DNA from: Ichthyophthirius multifiliis
Lineage: Eukaryota > Ciliophora > Oligohymenophorea > Hymenostomatida
DNA: 64,000 bases
Direction of reading: 5' to 3'
NCBI RefSeq assembly: GCF_000220395.1
Contig: NW_004086429.1
Coordinates: forward strand, 52,946-116,945
Shown here: positions 1 through 10,789 of the stretch, piece by piece
How the letters are laid out: each line of letters begins with the position of its first letter
Position numbering within the stretch: position 1 is the stretch's first letter
Notes under the pieces: generated by a model
Database searches by the model: none
What the model was told of the DNA's origin: nothing
The model's input: only the letters and a program-made list of their open reading frames with translations
Translations under genes and position numbers: made by a program

Positions 1-388
1 TTATATATTAATATATTTATTTATTTAATATATATTTATATATTTTTTTAAATTATAATAATTATAATAATATATAATATACATGTAATTTTTTTTATAA
101 CTTAAAATATATTAAATAAAATAAAAATATAACCATATTTTCTTTACATATATTTTCAAAATATAATATAATTATGAGTAATAATTGTATCTATGATATT
201 TATTTTTAAATTTAAATTATTCAATAAAATATTAATTTAAAACTTAGGTAATATATTATTCATAAATTATAAAATTCATATATAATTTTAAAATGATTTT
301 AATACAAATTATTTATATATTTTATTAATTATTATCAATGTAGAAAATTCTCAATTATTTACAAAAAAAAATATATTTTTAAATATAT

Positions 389-428
<40 letters not shown>

Positions 429-1393
429 TTTCTTTTTTTATATGCTAATATATCGAAAATATCATTTTATTTATTTTTAAAAATTTATTTATAATGATTA
501 CTAAATCAGCATAAAAAAAAATATATAAAATAATTACATTTATTTATAATATAATTAATATATATTTTTTTTTTAAATATATTTACTCTAATTGATAGAT
601 ATTAAATTTAAAAATATTAACAATTATGAATATAAATTATTAAAAATTTAAGGCCAAACCCTTTATCTATAAATACATATACTATTATCTAAATTTAAAT
701 AATTTATAGTTAAAAATAATATTTATCTTTAGTACTAAATAATTAAATAAAAATTTTATATTATTTGATTTTCAATTATTAATTTTTATTTTAGTAAAAA
801 TAAAATTTCAAGCAATAGGAAAAAAATTATTTTAAATTAATTAATTATTAAATATAAAATAAGTTTATTATTATTTATTATGATTATTATATAAATCTTA
901 ATATTTAATATAAAGGATTTTCATATTATATTATAAATTTAAGTTAATAATTTTTTATTAGTAAATTAATTTATAAATCATTATTTATAATAATAAATCA
1001 TTTTTTTCTAGAAAATATAAAATTTAAAAAAATACAAGAAAAATAGAGATTAATTAATTATCAATATATTTTTAATTTTAAAAATCTTACAAATATAATA
1101 ATATTAAATTATTTGACATAAGATGTTTATATTATATTAAAAAGCTATATAAAAATATTTTTATGAATAGAAACTTAAATACATTTTTTTTATATATAAA
1201 ACTTTGATAAAACATTTATATATAATATAATTTTTTATTTATTTAAATTAAAATTAATAATATTTACATATAAAATATATACTAAAAAAATTATAAATAA
1301 TAATTTATTTTAATATAATATATAAAAAAACTATAATTAATTATATATAATAAATATAATATAATATTTTACTAAATTAAAAAAAAATAAAAA
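1..1393. other. AT-rich intergenic region
   Basis: No coding region or RNA gene is recognised. The stretch is almost pure A/T with short homopolymers and a (TA)n tract around 384-427. The last 60 bases form the A-rich leader directly before the EF-hand gene start. Confidence 0.6.
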
Positions 1394-2090
1394 ATGGCAT
1401 TCAATTCCTAAACATTAAGATCATCCGGATATTCATCCCACAACGGCTTAACTGATTTAGAAGGCGCTAAAGCTGTAGCCCGTAGACTATTTGACAATTA
1501 CGACAAAGGTCGTAAAGGAAGACTTGACAATGTAGATTGTGTTCCAATGATAGTGGAAGCATACAAATCATTTAATTAATATTTTTCTCCTTCAAGTGAT
1601 GATATTAAATCTTATCATAGAGTTTTAGATAGAAACGGAGACGGGATTGTTACTTATTAAGATAATAGAAGATCTTTGTATTAGATATCTATGTGGTGCA
1701 TAATAATAGACTTAATAAATTTAAGATGGGCAAGAATTTGAGAAGGTAAAGAAAAGATTTAGATAGGAGAATGTTAAAAGGTCAGCTAAACCTGTTTATA
1801 CACCCGACGTAGAAAAAAAATTAGATGTAGCTAGAAGACTCTTTAAAAGATACGATAGTGATGGAAGTGGGTATTTGAATGATAATGAAATTTCAGGATT
1901 GATAAAGGATACTTTTGCGGAAATGGGTATGAATAATTATACTCCTAATACTGAAGACGTTAGAATATGGCTTTAAATGGCAGATACTAATAATGATGGA
2001 ACTGTTTCACTTGATGAATATGAAGAATTGGTAATTAGGGGACTTAAAAATGCAGGAATAAAAATTGAATAATAAAGAATAGTCTTTTGA
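1394..2090 (+). CDS. Four-EF-hand calcium-binding protein (TCBP-25-like)
   Basis: Predicted soluble Ca2+-binding protein of about 231 residues. Four EF-hand loops are visible: a degenerate one near residues 36-47 and three canonical loops at about 79-90 (DRNGDGIVTYQD), 154-165 (DSDGSGYLNDNE) and 197-208 (DTNNDGTVSLDE). Length and paired layout resemble the Tetrahymena 25 kDa calcium-binding protein TCBP-25; this is from family knowledge, not a search. The start is the first ATG after an A-rich leader; stop is TGA at 2088-2090, with in-frame TAA/TAG read as Gln. Odd point: the reading frame changes by one base near 1660-1665, just after the second EF loop, and the N- and C-terminal halves only fit one family if one base there is surplus. 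No GT...AG intron fits because it would remove the conserved loop, so a sequencing error is more likely than a real frameshift. Confidence 0.85.
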
Positions 2091-3354
2091 AATTTGATTA
2101 TTTATGTTTTTTTAAAAAATACATATATATTATTTGAGATTAAAGAAATTATATAAATATAACAATTATTTTATTTTTTTTATTTATTTTTGAATATTTT
2201 TTTTTTATTTTATTTATATTTTTTTATTTTAATTTTATTTTTATTATTTATATTTTTAAATAATAAAAATACATTATAATTATTTTATATTTAATAAATC
2301 AATTTTTTAATCAATTTTTATTTTTTTTTAAATTTAAATTAATTTAATATTTTTTTTAAATAAGAAAAAAAGATGTTTGAAAAATAAAAAATTATTTTTA
2401 GAAATTTATAGATTTAAATTATTATCTTCAGAATAATTATTCTATAAAATTAATATACTAAAATAATACATTGTTGTCGAATTTATTTATATTAATTTTA
2501 AATTTCATATTTAATATTTTATAAATACTATATTATAATGTTTTATATTGTTTTTTTTTATAAATAGTCGTTAAAATCACTATAATTAAGTATATATTAA
2601 TTAGACAATTACACTTTTTTTGGTGTAAAATTTATCAATTAAATTTTAAAAAATACTTTTTAAATAATTTAAAGTGAATTTATATTTAAAAATAAGTTAT
2701 CATTATTAATAAGTATATTTAATAATTACTATTTTTTAAAAAAGAAAAATAAAATTTATAGAAAATTATGAATAAATTTATATACACCTTTTTAAAAAAA
2801 AACTGTATAATAAACATTTACATTTATCTAATAGATTATTTAATTTTAATTAATAGTTAAGTGTGATAAATTACTAAAATAATAAGCTATATTGAAGAAA
2901 AAATAAATTTTAATTGATATTAACTAATTTTAAAATAAGATTTTTAATAATATTATTTTTAAAAATGGATTTAATAACATTAAATTTGAATATTGACCTT
3001 GGCTTTTTCAAGATATAAATTCTAATTGATAATAATAATAGAATATTAAATTAATAATTTTTTCTAATGAAATAATATATAATATAATGTCAAAATATAT
3101 ATAAAAATCATGTTAAAAATACAATAAAATATTTTATATAATATATAATTAATATAATAATTTATTTTAAAATAGAAAAATATTAAATAAAAATAATAAT
3201 ATTTTTTAAAAAAATAAAAAATATTTATTTATATATTCATAATAATAAAGAAAAATAAAAAAATCTATTAATATTATTTTAAGAAACCCATAATTTTGGT
3301 TTTTATAATATCATATATAAATATTTATCAAATTTGCATTTTAGTATTTCTTTT
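2091..3354. other. AT-rich intergenic region
   Basis: Nothing gene-like was recognised between the EF-hand gene and the U4 RNA gene, apart from the possible snRNA promoter element near 3286-3304. Confidence 0.55.
3286..3304 (+). promoter_or_regulatory. Possible snRNA proximal sequence element
   Basis: A short less AT-monotonous block (acccataattttggttttt) lies about 50-70 bases upstream of the U4 RNA 5' end. Ciliate snRNA genes are known to carry a proximal element centred about 55 bases upstream. Position is the only support; the sequence was not compared with other snRNA genes. Confidence 0.3.
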
Positions 3355-3490
3355 AACCTCGCGTCAGGGGCAATATAGCAGCAAGTGACGGTTAACTGAT
3401 GCGCTATGATTGCTAATTGAAAACTACTTCAATATGTGGAAACGACTCAATGAGTCGGGTCCCAATTTCTGGAAGGCATTATTGCCTACT
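3355..3490 (+). ncRNA. U4: U4 spliceosomal snRNA
   Basis: U4 RNA base-pairs with U6 in the U4/U6 di-snRNP and is released on spliceosome activation. The block is conspicuously GC-richer than its surroundings. It contains the diagnostic U4 stretch GATTGCTAATTGAAAACT at about 3408-3425, preceded by a 5' stem-loop region with GGGGCAATAT corresponding to U4 GTGGCAGTAT. A central hairpin (gactc/gagtc, 3444-3456) follows, then an Sm-like site AATTTCTGG (3464-3472) and a short terminal stem (aggca 3474-3478 with tgcct 3483-3487). The length of about 136 nt compares with about 145 nt for human U4. The 5' end is placed at AACCTCGCG by alignment to remembered U4 sequence; the 3' end may be a few bases longer. 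Confidence 0.92.
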
Positions 3491-4260
3491 CACACCCTTA
3501 ATTAATTAAACAAATTTTTTTTTTTTTTATATTTTTAAAATTAATATAATATAAATATTAATTGAATTTTTATTTTATTAACTCAAATTATATATATTTT
3601 ATTTGAAATATATTTGTATGTATAACAAATTGTTCATTTAATATTTTTTTCTATTAATAATAATTATTTTATTTTGTTTTCAAGGAAGAATATTTTTAAT
3701 AAAATTATGATGTTTAATTTTATTTTAAAAAAAAATTAAATCAGAATTAAAAAAAGATAAATAAAATTTAAATAATATTAAGTATTAATGATACTATTTA
3801 AATTATAAAATATTTAAGCGAAAAAATTAAATAATAAAGATTGTAGAAAAAATAAATATTTATATTTTCATACAATATAAAAATTATTAAATTTTTAAAG
3901 ATGTATGTATTTTATAAATAGGTGATTATAATATATAATAAGATTAATAATATTTACACAAAATTAATACTAAATATAACATAAAATAAAAAAATATAAT
4001 TATTATATAAAAATATATATTAAATAAAAAAAATGGCAAAAATATAATATATATGTTATATATATATATTATATATATATATATATCTATATATAATTTT
4101 TTTTTTTTTTTTAATAAAATCAATAATTCTATAATTTATTTTTCTTTATTATTTTATATTTTATTTATATCATATAACATAAAATACATACTATCTCATT
4201 TTTTTCCAAAAATAAATAAAATATTTACATAAGAAAATTATACTTCTTTTCAAAATAATT
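3491..4260. other. AT-rich intergenic region with TA repeats
   Basis: No gene recognised. An ATG at 4033 opens only a low-complexity TA tract (about 4040-4100), so it was not called as coding. Confidence 0.5.
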
Positions 4261-5380
4261 ATGCTTTAAAAATAAATAAGATCCACCTTAATAAGAGGTG
4301 GAACAAGTAAAGGTTTATTTTTTTTAGAATCAGACCTCCCCAAATGTCCCTAAGAGAGAAACCACATATTTTTAAGAAGTTTAGGATCTCCTGACCCATA
4401 TAAAAACCAAATCGATGGTATTGGCGGCGCCACATCATCAACAAGCAAAATAATAATAGTTAACAAATCATAATATAAAGGAATTGATTTTGAATATACA
4501 TTTGGATAAGTATCAATTAATAAAAATCAAATAGATTTTAGTGGAAACTGTGGTAATTTATCATCTGCTGTTCCTTTATTTGCAGTACATTCAGGTTTAG
4601 TTTAGGAAAAAAACCTATATAAAATGTATTAGAAAGCCATAGATTAATGCATAGAAGCGTAAATTGAAGATTTTAAAGATTATACCTATTTCATTGATGG
4701 GGTAGCTTTTGGAGGTCTTAAAGTAGGACTGAAATTCCTTAAACCAGGAAAAAGTATGTGTAAGGAAATTTTTCCGAGTGGAAATTTAATTGATTTTATT
4801 GATGGAGTTTAGGTTACTTTGGTTGATTCTGGAATTCCTTCTGTTTTTGTAAAAAATTCTGATTTGAATATTTTTGCTGGAGAAAATAAAAATTTTTTAA
4901 ATAGTTAAGAAAGTTTAAAGTAAATTTTTTTTTTTTTTTAATTTTTTTAAAAAAGGTAAAAATTAGAAAATATTAGATGCTAAGCTAGTGTTTTAATGGG
5001 AATTACTTAAAATATAGAAAGTGCTAAATTAAAATAAACTTATCCAAAAATTTGTGTGGTTTCAGATTCTATAGATTATATAGATTCTGCTGGAAGGGAT
5101 ATTAAAAAAGAAAATATTGATGTTTTAGCTAGGTATTTGTCTATGGGAGATTTTCATCATGCGATTCCTATTACTGGGGCTGTGGCTTTAACTACTTGTT
5201 TATAATTTAAAGATACGGTTTGTGGGTAAGTTTTTAGGAAATAAAATAATTAAAAGAGTATTATTAGGATAGGACATGGGTCAGGGATTATTGAAACTAA
5301 AGGAGAAATTTAAAATAATGATATTTAATATGTTATGCTTTTTAGAAGTTGTCGTATTATTATGAGTGGGATTGTTTATA
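4261..5380 (+). CDS. PrpF-family protein (2-methylaconitate isomerase-like), 3' end broken by linker
   Basis: PrpF proteins isomerise 2-methylaconitate in the methylcitrate pathway of propionate breakdown and share the diaminopimelate-epimerase fold. The start MLQKQIRSTLIRGGTSKG matches the family's N-terminal RGGTSKG signature. Further hallmarks are SPDPYKNQIDGIGGATSSTS, SGNCGNLS with the probable catalytic Cys, GDFHHAIPITGAVALTTC, and near the end IRIGHGSG and RSCRIIMSGIVY, which corresponds to the family's C-terminal RTARRIMEG block. One intron (4920-4955, 36 bases) restores the frame between SQESLK and QKLENIRCQ. The coding sequence runs into a loxP-type linker sequence at about 5378, so the last few residues and the true stop are missing. 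PrpF is mainly bacterial and fungal; horizontal origin in a ciliate is possible but untested. Confidence 0.85.
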
Positions 5381-5383
5381 ACT

Positions 5384-5400
5384 TCGTATAACTTCGTATA

Positions 5401-5402
<2 letters not shown>
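5384..5402. other. Probable 454 paired-end (loxP) linker remnant
   Basis: TCGTATAACTTCGTATAAT is identical, as remembered, to the first 19 bases of the Roche 454 Titanium paired-end linker, which is built on loxP. It is preceded by a second overlapping copy of the 13-base loxP arm (ATAACTTCGTATA, 5378-5390). It sits exactly where the PrpF reading frame dies and is followed by a TA tract. A chance match of this length in a sequence of this composition is very unlikely, so it is read as untrimmed linker at a contig or read edge. Confidence 0.8.
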
Positions 5403-5441
<39 letters not shown>

Positions 5442-5677
5442 TATACATATACTATTTAATTTAATAAATATATACTTACTATGATTTTTTTTATATATTA
5501 TTAAATATCTAAAAAAATAATTAAATAATATAAAATTTTAATTTATTTAAACATAAATATATTTTTATCTATTTTTTAAAATAAAATAAAAATAAAAATA
5601 AAAATCATAATAAATTATCATAAATTAATCTTATTTATTTTTAAAACAATACTTCTTTAATTTTATTATTATCTTGT
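5403..5677. other. TA-rich tract after linker
   Basis: A (TA)n tract (5400-5450) and AT-rich sequence without recognisable coding. Continuity with the PrpF gene to the left is doubtful because of the linker remnant. Confidence 0.45.
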
Positions 5678-8600
5678 TCATTTACTTATAATTAATGCAA
5701 ATAAATTTACTTTTTTATTTTAAATAAAATTAATAATATGAATAACAAAATATTTTACTTTACAAAAAGGAGCTATTTTAAGCATTTACAAAGTCCTATT
5801 TTTAACCCTATTATTTTCGAATTACATCGAAAAAATATTATACAATTAAAGAAATAAAATTTGGTTAAAATAATCACTAGTAGATTCTATTCCAATATTC
5901 TATTACCTAAACTTGTTTAAAAGTTAAATTTATTTATCAATTAAATTCGAATCTTTTAGCCCTTCATTAAAATAATATCTAATTAATTAACCTAAGACTT
6001 CTTTAAAAGATAGATTTTAATCTATTTCTGTAAATAAAATTAATATCCAATATGAATAAAACAAACTTTTTTGTTAAAGAACTTCTTTTAAACGTTAAAG
6101 TCTTTCAATCCTGATATTTTCCTATCGATTCGCTATAATTAATTCTATAATAGCCACACTAAAAAAGGGAAACTTTTACAAAACATGTTTATATAATATA
6201 ATTTTTTATTGATTTAATTATGATTGGTTAGTGTTTATTTTTAAACTTTGAATTCTTTAAATATTCATATATAATAATTGCATTTCGTTTTAATATTTTC
6301 GGATTAATTTTAAATATACTTCTGAGTCATCGTATAGTTTTATTTTTTCATTATTTACTTATTCAATTAAATCAAAATATTCCTAATATTCGTTATTAAA
6401 CTCTTATTAGTATATAAAAGATGATAGTATTAAAAAAAAGGTATAAATTGATTTCTTTGATAAAGGAAAGACTTTAAAAGTTTTATTTTTTAGTTTTGGA
6501 ATTAAAGAATTATTTAATTTTTTTCTTTCGTTTACAATTTATTATTAAAGTTCTCGTTTTATTTATAAAATAAAATTATTTAAATTTTCGAAAGGTATTA
6601 ATTTTTGGAACACTTTTTTTAATAAATCATTTTTTTCCGAAAAATAACTCTTTCTTATATAAAAAATACTCCAAAAATAAAGCACAATAAGCTTATTTTT
6701 ACATTTATTATGTTTATTTTAAGTAAAAAACGTATATATATTATCAAATATTTTTTCTATATTTTCTATATTTTGATCTTTCTCGAATTCTATTTCGGCG
6801 AAAATAATCCATAAACTTAAATAATTTTAGTTTTTTTACAAAATATTTTTTATTTTATTTTTAGTTTCTTTTTCACTATTTATATTATTAGTAGATTTAT
6901 TTAGATAAAAAAGTCCTTCTATCCACATTATATAGATTAAAATACTTTCTTTATTTAGTTTTTCTTATAATTAATATAAAAGTCTTCTTATATATTCTAT
7001 TTATTAAAACTTCTTCTCTTTATTTTAGAAGAAATATGCTTCTTCTTTCATATCGAAAAATTTGTTTAGTAAATCTAATCTATCACAATCACAATATTGG
7101 TAACTATTTTCATATTAATTTTAATAGTTTTATATATTCATTAGCATTTCTCGATTCTTTTAATAATAAAAATTAGAAAATGCCTTATTTTCGCTACTTA
7201 TGAATATATTATCATTTACTGGAGGTAAACCAAGTCCTTCTAACATTATATTTATCAAGCTTATTTAAGATTCTTATTCATTAAAAATCACTAAAAATTT
7301 ACTTATGTCTTCAAAAAGAACTATAGAGTCGCTTGTATATTAGATATATTTTTAATCATGATTAGTGTTTGCTGATCTCCATATTTCATCATTTAATTTT
7401 TATTCGATTTCTATCCAGTTTGTTTTATCCATTTGTGTTAATTTATTATTTATATTATTGTAATTTCCTATAAATGATTCATTTTATATATTATATTAAA
7501 TTTAATTATTTTCTACACTATTTTTAATTTTTATATATAGCAAAAAAAAAAATTTATAATTTATTTACTAATATTGCCATCCGCAATTTGATAATAATTC
7601 CCCTGTTTTATAATAAGAATATTTTTCCCAGAAATTTTTAAATTCATTAATTCTTTGAATAGGGCTAATTCCGAATTTATATTATTATGGGCAAAAGATA
7701 TTTAATTCAATTAAACCTTAAATTATTCCAAAACTTCTTTCATTGAAACCCATCTAAAAGTAAAATATAAATAAATTATTAAAAATATATATATAAATAT
7801 TTAAAAATATAGTAATATATAGTATATTATAAATTTTAATTTTTTTAAAAAAAATAATAGTACTTATTATTCTATAAAACAAATATTTCTAATTATTAAA
7901 AGTAGAATTTTTTTATAAACTAAAATATCTTGTACACTTTTACTTTCATTTAATTTTTAATTAATTTATTAGATTAATTAAGATGTAGATTCTCTAAAAA
8001 AAGTTGCCTATTTTGTTTTAAAAAAATTATATATAAATATTATTTAAATATAAAAAAAGGATAAACAGAAAATTTAGGTAAACTAGAATATCTGAAATTC
8101 AAAAAATTATCCCATAAAAGTAGATTTGATATATTTTTGGAAATATATTCCATATATTTACCATCAATTACTTTGTATATGTCATCAGTAGTAATAGTAT
8201 CTTAAAGTACTCTCAAATAGCACAAAATTAGGATAATATTATTTTATAAATCTTAGTTTTATAAAGCTTTTTCTATTATACTTAATTTTTTTTCTTATAA
8301 AGTCTATAAAGAGAAATTATTTTATAAACTTTTAGCATTCCTATCTTATAAATTAATGTAATCAATCCATACAAAAGGATCGTTTGGATACTCTTTAACC
8401 TTTTAGTTAAATTCTTTATTTTATATAAATAATTCCATTTCTTCATTATTCAATTAATTAATATCAATTTTTAAATCTTAAAAATCATTATCACTATTAA
8501 GAATATATATATATATATACATATTTATATATATTTATATATATTTCTTTATTTACTTATTTTATTTATTTATATTGTTTTTAGCTTTAATATTGTTTAA

Positions 8601-9494
8601 TTTTTAAGTTTTTATTTATTCTATCTAATTATTTTAGTATAATTATTTATTTTCTTCAAACGGAACAAAATCACAATCGGTATTTAAATCATTTATTTTT
8701 TTCAATTAAAAATATGTATTATTATCTTCATTATAGTCTATATAATAATACCTTTTATTTTAAGCATTTTCTTTTTTTAATTTAATTAATAATTACTAGT
8801 AAATCCTATATCTTTATTTAAATCATCAAATAATCCTGCAGTTTACTAATTTTAAATAAAACCTAAAACAATAGGACTATTATTGTATATTTACATATAA
8901 ATATTATATATATATATTTTTTTTTATATTACAAATTTATTAATCTATAATATGGTACTTCACTTTATAAATATCTTCTAAATTTTAAAATATTTTAATC
9001 TCCTAAATCTATAATTGATAAAGGGATGCATTTTTAATTAATTTTATATTTATAAAGAAATTTCTTTTACAAATTTGGATTTTTATAATATTCTTTTTTT
9101 ATATCAAAATATAAATCTAGTTCTTCTTGGTTTACAGGGATTGAAATTATATTTTTTTCATTTTTTTATATTTTTTACATTTTATCTTTCTTTTGTTTTT
9201 TTTTTTTTGTTTTTCTTTTTTTATTATTTTCTTTTATTTCTTTTGTTCCTCATCACTACTACTTGAAGACATAAAATCTATTGCATAACGTTTAGGTTGA
9301 TATTTTTGGAAATATGAAGGTTGTTTTTATATTTCTTATTACTTTTGTATTTCTTATTATTGTTTTTTTAATTCCTCTTGTTATTTTATTTGTTCCTTCT
9401 GTTATTTTTCTTGTTCTTTTTATTCTTAAATTATTACTTTTTTTGGTTTGAATGAAAATCCTTTTTTTAAATTCTCTATATAATCGTTTTCCAT
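5678..9494 (-). CDS. NRDE-2 family nuclear RNA-silencing / RNA-surveillance factor
   Basis: NRDE-2 proteins act in the nucleus in RNAi-guided silencing (C. elegans) and with the exosome helicase MTR4 (human). The start at 9494 opens a Gln/Lys-rich coiled N-terminus, then a conserved core. Recognisable family blocks are KRYYYIDY, NQKVKEYPNDPFVWIDYINL, EKKLSIIEKALQ, LLLWDNFLNFR, IIQGLIELNIFCPQQ, a W-I-E-I-E segment, DSIVLFEDISKFLVIF, MLEGLGLPPV and, near the C-terminus, NRTLQMLKIAPFCKVKYF, matching the family's final HAT-like repeat. Estimated length about 1,150 residues, close to human NRDE2. At least six small introns were inferred, among them 8494-8556 (63 bases), one of about 26 bases near 8780-8805, and others near 8905-8945, 8020-8080, 7755-7860 and 7505-7560. 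Stop is TGA at 5680-5678. The assignment rests on motif order over the whole length. Confidence 0.88.
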
Positions 9495-10789
9495 TAATTT
9501 TTTTTTTAATATTTGGAAAAAAAATAAAAAATACAAATTTTATTTAAATAAGAATTTATAATATTTATTTTTCTAATTTGTATTTTTTTTAGATAAATTA
9601 AAATTTTTCAGGTAAACTAATCAAAATATTACTTCGATAAAAATAATTCAACTACGCATATTTATATATAAAGAATAATAATATATAAGCAATTTATTTA
9701 TAGAAATATATTAAAATTATATCTTGTAAATAATATTCTTAAAAATTACATATGGAAAAAAAAATATATATATAATTTATAATGACTCTTATTTTATCTA
9801 TAAATAAAGTAAATAGAATATAATAAAATTATTAATTTAAAATTTTAAATCATATATTTTTAATAAAATATATTACTTTTTAATGTTATTTTACTATTGT
9901 TTCTATTTTTTAAAAAAAACATAATAAAGAAAAAAAAAAAAATATGGCCTTTTTTAATTGATTTTTTTTAAAAAAATAGATTAAAAAAAAAATTGGTAAA
10001 AAGTAATATTTTAAATTTTAATAATGAGATATTTATATATTTTAATCTTTAAACTTCATAAGCAATACTCGGGTTCAATCATTATATTATTTTAATTTAA
10101 TAATTATTAAAAAATACGAATTAAATAAATTAATTAATTATTTTTTTGTTAATATAAATAAAAAAAATTATAAATCGTTAATTCATATTAAATTACATAT
10201 TTAAAAAAATTTATTAATCTTCATTATGTTTAACAGATTTTTTATAAATTTTTAAATATCAATATAAAACTGTATATTTTTAATTAAAGTCTGTATAAAT
10301 TATATGAAAATATATGTAAAATATAAATTTACAATTTTTTTATATTCGAATAAAATTTTATTGATTGATATCAATATTTAAATATAAATAGATTTTAAAC
10401 TATTAATTTCTATTATATTCATATTTTTACTAAATTAAGTTTATATATTTAAAACTTTAAAATAAAAATATATAAATAAACTACTTATCTATCATAAATA
10501 AAATTAGAATAATATCTAATATATAAATATATAATACATAAATTACATATATAATTAATTATTATTTAATTTAAGTTTCTTTAAAAATAAAAATATTTAA
10601 TTTTTTGATTATTTAAGAAAGCAATTTTATTTTTTTGATTTTCACTCTTTTAATTAATATATCATTTAGATTTTTAAAATTTTTTAAAAAATTTAAAAAT
10701 ATAAAAAAATAATTATATTTATTAAAAAATAAGATAAAAACAATATAAAAAAAAAATTCCTTAAATTTTAATAAACACAAATAAATAAA
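9495..10789. other. Divergent intergenic region (NRDE-2 / GCP2)
   Basis: Shared upstream region of two divergently transcribed genes. AT-rich, with A/T homopolymers near 9935-9995. No RNA gene or other coding recognised. Confidence 0.55.

Noticed and set aside
5378-5402. A genuine loxP-type recombination site
   Set aside because: There is no 8-base spacer and inverted second arm; the match is to linker sequence in tandem orientation, so artefact is preferred.
9075-9266. Phe-rich ORF on the plus strand
   Set aside because: Antisense of the Lys-rich N-terminus of the NRDE-2 gene.
10050-10110. tRNA-like T-loop (gggttcaatc)
   Set aside because: No acceptor or anticodon stem could be built around it and the region is not GC-enriched like the U4 gene.
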